Positions 43,501-56,838 of a stretch of DNA of 64,000 nt are shown here, piece after piece. Position numbers and translations under genes: made by a program. The notes below the pieces were generated by a model, which saw only the letters and a list, made by a program, of their open reading frames with translations, searched no databases and had not been told where the DNA came from. The first letter of the stretch is position 1, and each line of letters begins with the position of its first letter. This stretch comes from Labilithrix sp. (GTDB taxonomy: Bacteria; Myxococcota_A; Polyangia; Polyangiales; Polyangiaceae): positions 248,001 to 312,000 of the forward strand of contig JAHBWE010000004.1 of the NCBI GenBank assembly GCA_019637155.1. Reading direction: 5' to 3'.

Positions 43501-44199
43501 GCGAAGTGCAAGGGCGATACCGCGTGCCCCGCCCTCCGCAAGGACCTCGCGCTCGACGTCGAGGAGACGCTGAAGGGCAACCTCGTCACGTCCGGCCTCG
43601 ATCTCCTCGACGTGATCCTCCGCGACAAGGAGATGCGCGGCGAGCTCGGACGGATGACGAGCTACATGTTCCGCCAGGACGGCCCGCTCGGCGGCGACAA
43701 GGCGCAAGGCCCGTCCTCCACGCCCTTCGCGGGCAAGGCGCGCGGCCCCGGCGTCCTCGATCAGTCGATCGCCGCGCTCGTCGACGCGCTCGGCGCGATG
43801 GGCGACATGAAGGACGTCCGCGCGATGTACCCCGTCCTCGCGCACTCGCTCGACGACCTCGACCCGCAGCTGTCGCTCCTCTCGCGCCTCAACGCCCGCG
43901 CGTACGACGAGTACGGCAACGAGATCTGCGCGCGCGAGCTCGACCCCGAGGAGGCGATCCGGAACAGCCTCGCCCGCCTCTCGCTCCCGGTCTCGCCGCC
44001 CGGCCGCCCGACGCGCCCCGCGCTCCAGATCTTCCTCGAGGCGATCGCCGACGTGCACCGCGTCGACGCCGCCGAGGACGGCCCGCTCGATCCCGACGAC
44101 TACGCGAACGTCTTCCAGAACGTGCACGAGCTCCTCACCGATCCCGAGAGCGGCCTCGAGCAGCTCTACGCCAGCGTGAAGAACGCGACGGAACGTTGA
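40600..44199 (+). CDS. Large lipoprotein (1199 residues), function unknown
   Basis: Signal and lipobox (SFAGCASEE), then a long, mainly helical protein with Cys residues spread throughout. A calcium-loop-like DGDGDGLPDLDAQGRF occurs near residues 327-342. Segments such as ALFALEYNHGYEAFAPLVEVFVKH and SSKTRREQLRGLLSRLLPKEG show amphipathic helices. It ends 7 bases before a FadL-type porin gene, so the two are one operon. A role in uptake or surface handling of a hydrophobic compound with the porin is plausible but unproven. I do not recognise the family. Confidence 0.7.
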   Translation: MRRLRLLFVLGIWSFAGCASEEAKEARPAGPSLGQEIFGVLCDRVGAHALREDLTGISYQNVCHGDASTVDQSKLAPAPDAAVRARSVAKVEALARHKVDIIAALETVFPDDIVVGKNLDAADPVASCDPVSSKTRREQLRGLLSRLLPKEGDELVPESSRAAARSIEPLTTEQGASARAAMMHLSARRGYMPPELATGLLGAVLTAPRLRDMLGATMHLLGPDASPYDAPGTKGKGYGALKQVLAAVQEDMREPFEQEAPLTLSTDAAGRPILSRPRTTLELARAVLLTEHPVFTNGPPLWVVKRDYRGMAVVAKKDGALPDGFVDGDGDGLPDLDAQGRFKGNAPDPFVGSEKNPLYEYVDARSTAASALVRHIAPLADPDNGNEAVFNAAEGLAPLLKEREALLDLVHAAGQMSADPGTDDALALFGQLFEKEPELMARVTGDLLDAKAILDAHPEAKLPDGSTLFDDVLDVMLKWSAEPGLVEDVLTSMADERAVYIKQAIPAQMLYRDRITYDPNALSGLPINTTAGKGASAPETLVDRTKPNTGWNRSIFQRFLSLLADTNGVTFCNKEDAVLHGYIKSPVTGEYVSADLPLEGPAPECALIKIDNLSVFYLRAMIGKAPLQFRPAFFNPEEPKPPVLTPEVLTKSTGIGGFWDATLDGRDPRVIYPRPEFLNRQVFYQIDPNLVCTEANKHSTACVLKDLQGMHIPSSACAARPPMPDPWAGDDTVIDKPPVGATISGLRSCTEGQYMDQRNPDTLFALEYNHGYEAFAPLVEVFVKHQKEQLLIDLMIALDKHWKVQGGVASVEPALGDILKSTDIVASLGKLGRVTNGMKVDRCIASGDADCAKKESVPAVQVLAEGMRAMIDPARAAASGVTDRKGGTTTKSGKPISIMGLLRDAISAEEAVLAKDKTRENKWLTARSRIVDEFLTVDGRGDEAKFRDPGVPQIAPVIIELLRAQRLAKCKGDTACPALRKDLALDVEETLKGNLVTSGLDLLDVILRDKEMRGELGRMTSYMFRQDGPLGGDKAQGPSSTPFAGKARGPGVLDQSIAALVDALGAMGDMKDVRAMYPVLAHSLDDLDPQLSLLSRLNARAYDEYGNEICARELDPEEAIRNSLARLSLPVSPPGRPTRPALQIFLEAIADVHRVDAAEDGPLDPDDYANVFQNVHELLTDPESGLEQLYASVKNATER

Positions 44200-44206
44200 G
44201 CCCATC

Positions 44207-45631
44207 ATGAAAGCGCTCCGGCTCCTCTTCGCCTTCACGGTCGTGGCGGGCCTGGAAGGAACGGCCCACGCCTCGGGCATGTACACGTCGGAGCGCGGCG
44301 TGCGGCCGCTCGCGCGCGGCGGGGCGTTCGTCGCCGGCGCGGACGACCTCGGCGCGATCACGTACAACCCGGCCGGTCTCTCCGACGCGCGCACCGCGCT
44401 CTTGCTCGATCTCGCGTGGGTCAACGTGTCGACGACGTTCACGCGCCGATCGATCGTCACCGACTCCGCCGGCAACCCCACCACGTTGACCTCGCCGCCG
44501 GTCGACGGCGCGACGCCCTTCCTCCCGATCCCGACCCTCGCCGGATCGTACTCGCCCGGCAACGGGATGTTCACGTTCGCGGCCGGCGTCCACGCGCCGT
44601 ACGCGTCGCTCTCGAAGTACCCCGCGACGCTCGCCGACGGCCAGCCCGCGCCGTCGCGCTACTCGCTCGTCTCGCTCGAGGGCTCCGTCCTCGCGAACGT
44701 CGGCGCCTACGTCGCGTTCAAGCCGATCGAGGAGCTCCGCATCGGGGCCGGCTTCGAGGCGCTCGTCGGCGAGCTGCAGTCCGACCTCATCTTCAGCGCG
44801 AGCCCGCAGGATCGTCTCCTCGCCGCGCCCGAGTCGCCGGAGTACGACGCGCGGGCGAAGCTCAAGACGAAGCCGATCTTCGCGCCGAGCGCGCACTTCG
44901 GCGTCACCGCGGTGCCGCACCCGAACATCCGCCTCGGCGCCGCGTTCCACCTCCCGTACCGCATCGACGTCCCCGCGGAGCTCAACGTCACGCTCCCGCG
45001 CGCGGCCGCGTTCGACACCGCGAGCCAGACCGGCAATGGCGTGCGCGTGAAGACCGATCTGCCGGCGACGTTCCGCGCCGGCATCGAGGTGCGGCCGCTC
45101 CGCGACGTGCGGGTGGAGGCGGCGTACGTGCGCGAGTTCTGGAACGTGCATCGCTCGCTCGACATCACGCCGACGTCGCTCTCGTTCAGCGGCATCACCG
45201 GCTTCCCGAGCCCGTTCAACGTCCCGCCGGTGAGCATCCCGCGCAACTTCCAGGCGTCGAACAGCTTCCGCCTCGGCGGCGAGGTCACCGTCCTCCAGCG
45301 CGAGCGCGCGCCGGTCGGCCTCGATCTCCGCGGCGGCGTGAACTACGAGACGAGCGCGGTCCCCACCGACTACCAGACGCCGCTCACCACCGACCTGAGC
45401 CACGTCACGATCGGCATCGGCGCCGGCGTGCGCCCGATGCCGGGGCTTCGCATCGACGTGCTCTTCGCGCACCTCTTCGGCTTCAGCGAGGACGTCGACC
45501 CCGCCACCGCGAAGGTCTCCGCCGTCAACCCACTCCGCGGCAACCCCGTCACACCGGTCCCGATCAACGCCGGCAAGTACGAGCAGAGCGCCAACATCAT
45601 CGGCCTCGGCGCGACGTACCAGTTTCAGTAG
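44207..45631 (+). CDS. FadL/OmpP1 (TodX)-family outer membrane transporter
   Basis: A 474-residue protein with a signal peptide (to about THASG). The N-terminal motif is diagnostic: GARGGAFVAGADDLGAITYNPAGLSD-like, where the N-P-A-G-L motif marks the family. The rest is alternating beta strands (LAGSYSPGNGMFTFAAGVHAPY, RIGAGFEALVGEL), ending in the aromatic-containing ATYQFQ expected for assembly by the Bam complex. The family takes up long-chain fatty acids or aromatic hydrocarbons across the outer membrane. It is the second gene of a two-gene unit. Confidence 0.88.
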   Translation: MKALRLLFAFTVVAGLEGTAHASGMYTSERGVRPLARGGAFVAGADDLGAITYNPAGLSDARTALLLDLAWVNVSTTFTRRSIVTDSAGNPTTLTSPPVDGATPFLPIPTLAGSYSPGNGMFTFAAGVHAPYASLSKYPATLADGQPAPSRYSLVSLEGSVLANVGAYVAFKPIEELRIGAGFEALVGELQSDLIFSASPQDRLLAAPESPEYDARAKLKTKPIFAPSAHFGVTAVPHPNIRLGAAFHLPYRIDVPAELNVTLPRAAAFDTASQTGNGVRVKTDLPATFRAGIEVRPLRDVRVEAAYVREFWNVHRSLDITPTSLSFSGITGFPSPFNVPPVSIPRNFQASNSFRLGGEVTVLQRERAPVGLDLRGGVNYETSAVPTDYQTPLTTDLSHVTIGIGAGVRPMPGLRIDVLFAHLFGFSEDVDPATAKVSAVNPLRGNPVTPVPINAGKYEQSANIIGLGATYQFQ

Positions 45632-45933
45632 ACTGGTAAGACGCCTCCTTCCGCCGGACCGTCCGAGGAGTCTTCGTGAAAGGCGACGTCTCTTTGCTGG
45701 TGTCGCCATTGTCGGAGTTCTTCCGGCACTTGGGTATGCATGTTCTAGTGAGAGTCGCCATGAAGGTAGCGGTTCTCCCGTCTTGACCGACGCTTCGTTG
45801 GCTCCTCACGACGCCCGTGGCGAACCTGAAGAACCGCGAACCGAGGCGTCGGTCCCGAGCCTATGCAAGAACAGTCGGCCACTCGGCCCCTGGTCCGTTC
45901 CTCAGCAGGTCCCGGCCGCGGAGCGACAGATCA
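45632..45933. other. Gap with lower GC and no recognisable gene
   Basis: No gene is supported. Composition drops visibly compared with both sides (for example around 45670-45780). A minus-strand frame is open across the end of the FadL gene, but its product is basic and unlike known proteins. The low GC continues into the FGE-domain pseudogene, so this may be the edge of a transferred segment. Confidence 0.45.
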
Positions 45934-46667
45934 ATGGAATCACCTGTAGACATCCGGAGGTTCGGGCGACATGGTCAGTACGAAGTCACGCAAGCGGAGT
46001 GGATGGCGGCGGGCTACCCGAATACGAGCGACCGCTTCAAGGATAGCGGATATCACGATTGCACGGACCCCAACTGTCCGGTCGGAAGCATTACCTGGTA
46101 TGAAGCGGTGGCGTACAGTAATGCCCTTTCGGCAAAGGAAGGTCTATCTCCTTGCTACGAGCTCGCGGACTGTACGGGCGAGGTCGGCAAGGGCCGCCGT
46201 CACTGTACGAATGCCAGGGCTACCGCCTGCCGATGGAAGCCGAGTGGGAATACGCCGCGCGCGCGGGCACGCGGACGAGCTTCTACACGGCAGACATCAC
46301 CTCGCAGGAGACACTCTACGATGAATGTTGTCAGGACGAGGCGCTGGACCCCATCGCGTGGTACTGCGTGAACGCGAGCGGTTCTACGCACCCGGTTGGG
46401 ACCAAGCTGCCGAACGCCTGGGGGCTCTACGACATGCTCGGCAACGTCGCCGAGTGGGTGAACGATGGCCTCAGCGGGAGCACGCCGCCGGGACCCGTGA
46501 CCGATCGTGGCGGGCTCCTTCCTTCCAAGCCACGAAGCCTCACTCGCGGCGGCGGGTACCGGCACTGGCCGTCGCTGCTTCGCGCGTCGAACCGCGCCTT
46601 GTCGACCGAGTGGAAGGAGCGCTCGCCCGGGCTTGGCATTGGCTTCCGCCTCGTGCGGAGCCTCTGA
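45934..46667 (+). pseudogene. FGE-sulfatase-domain protein, truncated and frameshifted
   Basis: Two frames together give a formylglycine-generating-enzyme-like (SUMF1) domain. The first, from ATG 45934, has QYEVTQAEWMAAG and VGSITWYEAVAYSNALSAKE. The second, from about 46195 to 46667, has GYRLPMEAEWEYAARAGT, GLYDMLGNVAEWVND, the RGGGYRHWPSLLRAS stretch and the final GIGFRLVRSL. The shift lies between 46185 and 46210. The usual signal peptide and N-terminal linker are missing. GC is lower than in neighbours. Most bacterial members of this fold are not sulfatase activators, so the original role is unknown. Confidence 0.75.
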
Positions 46668-46723
46668 TCTGACCCGATCGAGACGTGACAGCCGAGCAGA
46701 CGTGCGATGATGGACACTTGAAC

Positions 46724-47410
46724 GTGTCAGGCTCCCGCACAGTCTGTCGTGCCGCTGTCGTTGCCTTCGTCGTGTTGTTCGCGTGCGGCGACGATCCCGA
46801 TCCCGACGCGGCGAAGGACGCCGCGATCGACGCGAACGCGAAGGCGCTCTGCGAGCGCATCTTCTCGTGTTGCTCGGAGGCGGAGCTCGCGGATCTCTCC
46901 TTCGTCGACGTGCGATCGCCGCCGACGCAGGAGGGCTGCGTCGCGCTGCATCAGAAGAACGGGCGTGACTACAAGCCGCCCACCGACGAGGCGGTCGCGA
47001 AGGGGCGCGTCGCGCTCCACCTCGAGCGGAGCGACGCGTGCGTCGCGGAGGTGCGCGCGCTCTCGTGCAGCGCGTTCCATGCCCGCCTCGTGCGCCTCCA
47101 CCTCGGCGACGCGTACGGGCTCTGCAACCCCGCCATCGTCGAGCCGCTCGTCGCCGACGGCGCGGAGTGCGCCTCGTACCTCGACTGCAAGAGCGGCAGC
47201 TGCGAGGGCGGCGCGTGCAGGCCGTTCCCCGCCGCGGGCGAGCCGTGCGCGCCCGACGGATGCGCGGCCGGGATGCGCTGTAACCCCGACACCGCGGTCT
47301 GCGACGAGCTCGTCGCCAAGGGCGGCGACTGCACGTCGGACGAGGCGTGCGCGAGCGGCGCGTGCCGCGCGGGGAAGTGCGCGACCCCGGGGCGCTGCGG
47401 CGGCGGCTGA
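46724..47410 (+). CDS. Cys-rich lipoprotein
   Basis: About 228 residues from GTG 46724, which gives a compact signal (MSGSRTVCRAAVVAFVVLFAC) with a lipobox; a longer start at 46685 is also possible. The C-terminal 90 residues contain 12 cysteines in short repeats (CKSGSCEGGACRPF, CTSDEACASGACRAGKC), similar to the small disulfide-rich modules common in Myxococcota surface proteins. It ends just before the glycoside-hydrolase-like gene and is probably co-transcribed. Confidence 0.65.
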   Translation: MSGSRTVCRAAVVAFVVLFACGDDPDPDAAKDAAIDANAKALCERIFSCCSEAELADLSFVDVRSPPTQEGCVALHQKNGRDYKPPTDEAVAKGRVALHLERSDACVAEVRALSCSAFHARLVRLHLGDAYGLCNPAIVEPLVADGAECASYLDCKSGSCEGGACRPFPAAGEPCAPDGCAAGMRCNPDTAVCDELVAKGGDCTSDEACASGACRAGKCATPGRCGGG

Positions 47411-47421
47411 CGCTCGCTTCG

Positions 47422-48792
47422 ATGCGGCGGCCGCTCCTCGCGCTCCTCTTCGTGTCGGCTTGCGAAGCCGGCGACGCCGCGTCGCCGCGCGGCGTCGTCG
47501 TTGCGGACGCCGCCGCCGCCGCGCCCGACGCCGCGGACGCGGCCGCTCCGCGCTCCTTTTGGCACCTCGAGCGGCCGCCCGACAGCGAGCGCGCGTGGAT
47601 GGTGAGCCCGCGCGGCGAGCGCACGTTCGTGCTCGGCGTCGACGGCGTGCTGCGCGCCGACGGCTGCGACGGCATGAGCGAGCACCTCCGCCGCTCGTCG
47701 CCGGAGCGCGAGTGGGCCTCGCTCACCGCGCTCGGCTTCAACTCCGCCGGCGCGTTCAGCGAGATCGGCGACCTCGACGCGCCGTATTCGGTCGTGCTCT
47801 CGCCCGTGCCGCGCGGTGACGATCGCGCGCTCAAGGACGCGAGCGGCGCCCCGCTCGTCACCGGCCGCTCCGGCGTGAAGGTCGGCGATCCGTGGAGCCT
47901 CGGCTTCCGCGCCGACCTCGAGGCGATGCTCCTCGCCGACGTCCGCCCGCTCCGCGACGATCCGCGCCTCCAGGTCTTCTACCTCGGTCACGAGACCGGC
48001 ATGTTCGAGCAGGCGCGCGACCTCCGCCCCTGGCTCTGGTCGGACTGCCCCGCGACCTCGACCGTGCCGAAGCCGCACTGCGCGCCGCACGCGCTCGTGA
48101 AGTTCCTCCACTTGCTCTATCCGTCCGTGGCGGCGCTCAACGCGGCGTGGGGCTCGTCGTTCGCGAGCATCGAGGAGGTCGCGACGGCGAAGCCGGCGCC
48201 GGACGAAGGAGCGCGCGGGCGCGACCTCCAGCGCTTCGTCCTCGAGCGGCTGCTCCCCGAGTGGGTCAACCTCGTCCTCTACTTCGTGCGCACGGCGTCG
48301 GGGCGGCACGTCGTGGCGGCGCCGCGCCTCGCCCTCGGCGAGCTCGACCCCGAGCGCGCCTCGCTCCTCGCGCGGTTCGATCTCGTCGCGCTGAACCTCT
48401 ACTCCGCTGCCCCCACGTTCGAGGAGCCGTGGCTCGGCGACGCCCTCCGCCTCCTCGCCGAGAAGACACAGCTCCCCGTCATCGTGAGCGAGACCGGCCT
48501 CCGCGCGCGCATCGACGGATGGACGAACACCGCGCCGCCGCTCGTCGAGACGCAGGCGGAGCGCGGCGCACGTTATGCGTCGCAGCTCGCGCAGCTCGCG
48601 GCGTACCCGTCCGTCGTCGGCGTTCACTGGAGCGCGTGGAGCGATCGCCGGGACGCGACGGCGCAGGCGAACACCGGCCTCGTGCAGTGCGCGGATCCGG
48701 CGCGAGGGTTCACCGCCGGGACGCGATGGCCCGGCCTCGACGCGCCGCTCGCGAGGGCAAACGTGGAAGTCGGAGCCGCGCTCGGCCGCTAA
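47422..48792 (+). CDS. Glycoside-hydrolase-like lipoprotein (GH42/GH50-like barrel)
   Basis: A 456-residue protein with a lipoprotein signal (LLFVSACEAG) and an Ala/Asp-rich linker. The rest resembles a (beta/alpha)8 glycosidase of clan A type, with LTALGFNSAGAFSEIGD early and VVGVHWSAWSDR near the end. Candidate catalytic glutamates are in FYLGHETGMFE (acid/base position) and PVIVSETGLR (nucleophile position). In clan A the acid/base Glu normally follows Asn; here it follows His. It could cleave an agarose- or galactoside-like glycan, but the substrate is a guess. ATG 47422 starts the signal peptide. Confidence 0.6.
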   Translation: MRRPLLALLFVSACEAGDAASPRGVVVADAAAAAPDAADAAAPRSFWHLERPPDSERAWMVSPRGERTFVLGVDGVLRADGCDGMSEHLRRSSPEREWASLTALGFNSAGAFSEIGDLDAPYSVVLSPVPRGDDRALKDASGAPLVTGRSGVKVGDPWSLGFRADLEAMLLADVRPLRDDPRLQVFYLGHETGMFEQARDLRPWLWSDCPATSTVPKPHCAPHALVKFLHLLYPSVAALNAAWGSSFASIEEVATAKPAPDEGARGRDLQRFVLERLLPEWVNLVLYFVRTASGRHVVAAPRLALGELDPERASLLARFDLVALNLYSAAPTFEEPWLGDALRLLAEKTQLPVIVSETGLRARIDGWTNTAPPLVETQAERGARYASQLAQLAAYPSVVGVHWSAWSDRRDATAQANTGLVQCADPARGFTAGTRWPGLDAPLARANVEVGAALGR

Positions 48793-48885
48793 CGAGAGCG
48801 CTTACGAGAGCGCTAACGAGAACCAGAGAGCGCGCGAACGTTGCGCTTGCCACCGGAGTCGATCCCGAGGATGGTCGCCGGTCGC

Positions 48886-50603
48886 ATGAGACATCGGATC
48901 CTGGGTTTGCTCGCGGGGGCCGTCGTTGCGACGGCGGCGGTCGATGCGGAGGCGCAGCAGGCGCGCGGCTTCGCGATCAATCGCTTCGAGCCTTCGGCGC
49001 GCGGAAGCGAGTGGTTCGTCCTCGACACGCTCGACCTCCGCGGCAACGTGCGGCCCGCCGTCGGGGCGGTCGCGGAGTGGGCGCGCAACCCGCTCGTCAT
49101 CTACAACCGCGACGGATCCGTCCGCAGCCGCGTCGTCTCCGATCAGTTCGTCGTCCACCTCGGCGGCAGCGTCAACCTGTTCGACACGCTCCGCCTCAAC
49201 CTCAACGTCCCGCTCTACGCGTACACGACCGGCGAGTCCGGCACGATCAACGGCGTGACCTACGCCGCGCCGACGAGCAACACGACGTTCGGCGACATCC
49301 GCCTCGGCGGCGACGTGAAGCTCGCCGGCGAGTACCGGAGCGCGTTCTCGCTCGCGGCGGGCGTCAACCTCTGGATCCCGACCGCGACCGAAGGCTCGTA
49401 TTCGAGCGAAGGCAGCGCGCGCTTCTCGCCCCACCTCATCGCGGCGGGCGAGGTCGGCGTCTTCGTGTACAGCGTGCGCGCCGGCTTCATGTACCGCGCC
49501 CGCACCGAGCCGTACGCCGGCTCCGAGCTCGGGAGCGAGATCACGTTCGGCGGCGCGGCCGGCCTGCGCCTCCTCGACGGCAAGATGGTGGTCGGCCCCG
49601 AGCTCTACGGCAGCACGATCGGGAAGGACTTCTTCGGGCGCAAGGCGACGCCGGTCGAGGGGCTCCTCGGCACGCACGTGCACCTCACCGACAGCTTCCG
49701 CATCGCCGGCGGCGTCGCGATGGGCTTCACGCGCGGCTTCGGCGCGCCCGAGACGCGCCTCCTCTTCGGCCTCGAGTGGATGCCGGCGATGGAGAAGGAG
49801 CGGAAGGACAGCGACGGCGACGGCATCTACGACGACGACGACGCGTGCCCCGACGTGAAGGGCGTCGCGTCGAAGGACCCGAAGAAGCACGGCTGCCCGG
49901 TCGAAGAAGAGGAGGAGGCGCCGCCGCCCTCCGATCGCGACAAGGACGGGATCTACGACGATCGCGACGCGTGCCCCGACGATCCGGGACCGAAGTCGAG
50001 CGATCCGAAGAAGAACGGCTGCCCCGACCGGGACGGCGACGGCGTCATCGACAAGGAAGACGCCTGCGTCGACGAGCCGGGCGTCGCGAGCAGCGACCCG
50101 AAGCGGAACGGCTGCCCGGAGGATCCGGACCGCGACAAGGACGGCGTCCCGAACGAGCAGGACGCGTGCCCCGACGAGCCGGGCAAGCCGGACAAGGACC
50201 CGCGCCGCAACGGCTGCCCGCAGGCGTTCATCAAGGACGGGCAGATCAAGATCCTCGATCAGGTGAAGTTCGCGACGAACAGCACCGCGATCGTCCCGGG
50301 CAAGGACAGCGAGTCGATCCTCGAGGCGGTGAAGACCGTCCTCGACAAGCACCCCGAGATCACGAAGCTGCGCGTCGAAGGCCACACCGACAACCGCGGC
50401 AAGCCCGCCGCCAACCAGAAGCTCAGCGAGGGCCGCGCTGCCAGCGTCGTGAAGTGGCTCGTGAAGAAAGGCATCGCCGCCGATCGCCTCACGAGCAAGG
50501 GCTACGGCCAGGACCGCCCGATGTCGGAGAACACCACCGAGGAGGGGCGCCGCGAGAACCGTCGCGTCGAGTTCCATATCGAATCGCAGCAGGAGAAACC
50601 GCA

Positions 50604-50607
<4 letters not shown>
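48886..50607 (+). CDS. OmpA-family outer membrane protein with TSP type-3 repeats
   Basis: A 573-residue protein: signal peptide (to about AEAQQ), a beta-barrel-like domain (about 25-300), three or four calcium-binding thrombospondin type-3 units (DSDGDGIYDDDDACPD, DRDKDGIYDDRDACPD, DRDGDGVIDKEDACVD) and a C-terminal OmpA domain. The OmpA domain shows VEGHTDNRGKPAANQKLSEG and the end motif RRENRRVEFHI that holds peptidoglycan. Start ATG 48886 or 48871. The stop overlaps the start of the large surface protein (ATGA), so the two are made together. Confidence 0.9.
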
Positions 50608-55295
<4,688 letters not shown>

Positions 55296-55309
55296 CGGCG
55301 CGGCGGGGC

Positions 55310-55339
55310 GCTCACGGCGCCTTCGCGGTCGCCGTGAGC
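55310..55339. terminator. Hairpin between the surface-protein gene and the SGNH gene
   Basis: GCTCACGGCG and CGCCGTGAGC form a 10-bp stem with a 10-base loop, 15 bases after the surface-protein stop and overlapping the last codons of the convergent SGNH gene. No T-run on either side. A possible bidirectional terminator. Confidence 0.35.
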
Positions 55340-56031
55340 GCGGTCGCCGCGATCGTCTCCGCCCAGCGCGCGTAACCCGCCGCCGACGGGTGGAACCCAT
55401 CTCGCGCGAGGTACTCCTCGCGCGGGGGCAGGTTCAAGGCGACGTAGCGCGCGTCGAGGGCGGCGCACGTGCGGCGGAGGAGGGCGTCGAGGTAGTCCGC
55501 GCGCGCGCCGACCGCGGAGCGGGTGGGCTGCGGCAGCGAACGGAACGCGCCGAGCGGCGGGAGACCGGACACGACGACCTCGCGTGCGCCGCGCGCGCGG
55601 AGGTCGCGCACGAGCGCCGCGACGCGGCGGGTCCAGGTGCGGCCGCGCGTCAGCTCCAGCGTGTCGTTGACGCCGATCGCGACGACGACCGCATCGACGG
55701 GGAACGCGAGCGACGACACGAGCTCGTGCACGCGCGCGACGGTGGCGCCGCTCTCACCGGCGATCTGCACGCGCACGTGGCGACGCAGCGCCCGCGCGAG
55801 CGCGAAGCCGAGCCCCTCCTCTTGCGAGCCGACGCCGACACCGGCCGCGGTCGACTCCCCGAGCACCGCGAGCTCGAACGCCGCGCCGTCGCCGGCCACC
55901 GCGCCGCCGCGCTCCCCCGCAGCTTCGGGGAGGCTGGGCATACGACGCCGCGCGTGCGCCCCCATCGCCACCGCCACCGGCAACACCGGCGCATGAAGCC
56001 AAAACCGCACCCGCGCCCGAACCACGCTCAT
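55312..56031 (-). CDS. SGNH/GDSL-type esterase, membrane-anchored
   Basis: A 239-residue protein with the four SGNH blocks: nucleophile Ser in AVLGESTAAG, Gly in IAGESGATV, Asn in GVNDTLEL, and the D-x-x-H pair in RDGFHPSAAGY. An N-terminal hydrophobic stretch (about 8-25) suggests a membrane anchor. It would hydrolyse an ester, most likely a lysophospholipid or acylated glycan at the envelope. The gene is convergent with the giant surface protein and shares no operon with it. Confidence 0.88.
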   Translation of the reverse strand: MSVVRARVRFWLHAPVLPVAVAMGAHARRRMPSLPEAAGERGGAVAGDGAAFELAVLGESTAAGVGVGSQEEGLGFALARALRRHVRVQIAGESGATVARVHELVSSLAFPVDAVVVAIGVNDTLELTRGRTWTRRVAALVRDLRARGAREVVVSGLPPLGAFRSLPQPTRSAVGARADYLDALLRRTCAALDARYVALNLPPREEYLARDGFHPSAAGYARWAETIAATALTATAKAP

Positions 56032-56104
56032 GCCTCACACCTCCCATCGCCGCGGCGACGAGGTTCGCCGATGTCTCACGCCTCCCATCGCCGCGCTCGC
56101 GGGC

Positions 56105-56755
56105 TCACGTCGAGCGTGGTCGTTTGCGTCGTGGCTTCGAGCTTGCTTCGACGAGGTTCTTGAGCGCCTCCATCACCGCGTGCACGGTGGCGGCGCGGGC
56201 GCCGGCGGCGTCGGGGAGCTTCTTCGCGAGCGGGCCGTCGAGGAGGAGGCACGCGAGGCCGTGCGCGATCGACCAGCCGAGGATGACGAGGGCGCGCTCG
56301 TCCGGCTTCGGCGGCAGGCCGTCCGCGATCGCTTCGCCGACGAGCTTCGGGAGGAGCGCGAAGCAGTCGTCGGCGTTCTCCTGCGCGGTCGGGAAGCGCT
56401 CGACCGCGACGAAGTCGTTGCGGAACATCACGCGGAAGTGCGCGGGGTGGTCGCACGCGAACTCGACGTACTCACGGCCCGCCGCGGCGAGCTTCTCCGC
56501 GCCCGTCATGTCCGCGGTGGTCAGCTTCCTCAGGCGCGCGCCGAGGAGCGTGAAACCGGACTGCGCGATCGCGGCGAGGATGCCCTCGCGATCGGTGAAG
56601 TAGTGGTACGGCAGCTGATGGCTCACGCCCGCGCGCCGCGCCACCTCTCGCATGCTGAGGTCGGCGAGCCCGCCCTCCTCGATCGTGCGCACCGCCGCGG
56701 CGAGGATCTCGCCGCGGACGTCGTCGTCCCTCTTCTTCGCGAGCGCCAAGTCCAC
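56105..56755 (-). CDS. TetR-family transcriptional regulator
   Basis: A 216-residue protein. The helix-turn-helix is at about 35-60 (SMREVARRAGVSHQLPYHYFTDREGIL). The remainder is an all-helical ligand domain with HPAHFRVMFRND, like TetR repressors of the WHG-type group. It starts at GTG 56755. It is divergent from an RND efflux operon, and three copies of a GACA-N-TGTC palindrome lie between the two, so it very probably represses the pump and itself and is released by a pump substrate. The C-terminus is basic (KPRRKRPRST). Confidence 0.9.
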   Translation of the reverse strand: MDLALAKKRDDDVRGEILAAAVRTIEEGGLADLSMREVARRAGVSHQLPYHYFTDREGILAAIAQSGFTLLGARLRKLTTADMTGAEKLAAAGREYVEFACDHPAHFRVMFRNDFVAVERFPTAQENADDCFALLPKLVGEAIADGLPPKPDERALVILGWSIAHGLACLLLDGPLAKKLPDAAGARAATVHAVMEALKNLVEASSKPRRKRPRST

Positions 56756-56778
56756 TCCACCTTACTTCACCTCGCGTC

Positions 56779-56828
56779 TTGACATTGTCAAGCTCAAGCC
56801 CTAGACAATGTCTACTGGACACTGTCAA
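56779..56828. promoter_or_regulatory. Promoter with three TetR-type operator palindromes
   Basis: Three near-identical palindromes with core GACA-N-TGTC lie at 56779-56791 (TTGACATTGTCAA), 56803-56813 (AGACAATGTCT) and 56816-56828 (TGGACACTGTCAA). The first contains a consensus -35 box TTGACA (56779-56784); TAGACA (56802-56807), 17 bases further, can serve as -10. Binding of the adjacent TetR protein would cover both boxes, and the third site runs into the ribosome site AAGGAG of the adaptor gene. Centres are 23 and 14 bases apart. Confidence 0.75.
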
Positions 56829-56838
56829 GGAGCGGCGG

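Noticed and set aside
40450..44574. A 1374-codon open frame on the minus strand
   Set aside because: It is the antisense of the large lipoprotein gene. Its product is almost only Arg, Glu, Asp, Val and Leu, as expected for a GC-rich shadow frame, and it has no family signature.
45597..45809. A 70-codon minus-strand frame in the low-GC gap
   Set aside because: It runs into the FadL gene on the opposite strand, has no clear ribosome site and its product is Thr/Arg/Lys-rich with no similarity I recognise.
47892..50603. An apparent extension of the giant surface protein to 2467 residues
   Set aside because: The part before 50604 is out of frame with the glycosidase-like and OmpA genes and is Arg/Pro-rich. 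The ATG at 50604 has a strong ribosome site and starts a lipoprotein signal.
56032..56104. Direct repeat of about 19 bases (CTCCCATCGCCGCG core) at about 56036 and 56077
   Set aside because: Only two imperfect copies, between divergently unrelated gene ends; too little to support a regulatory or mobile role.
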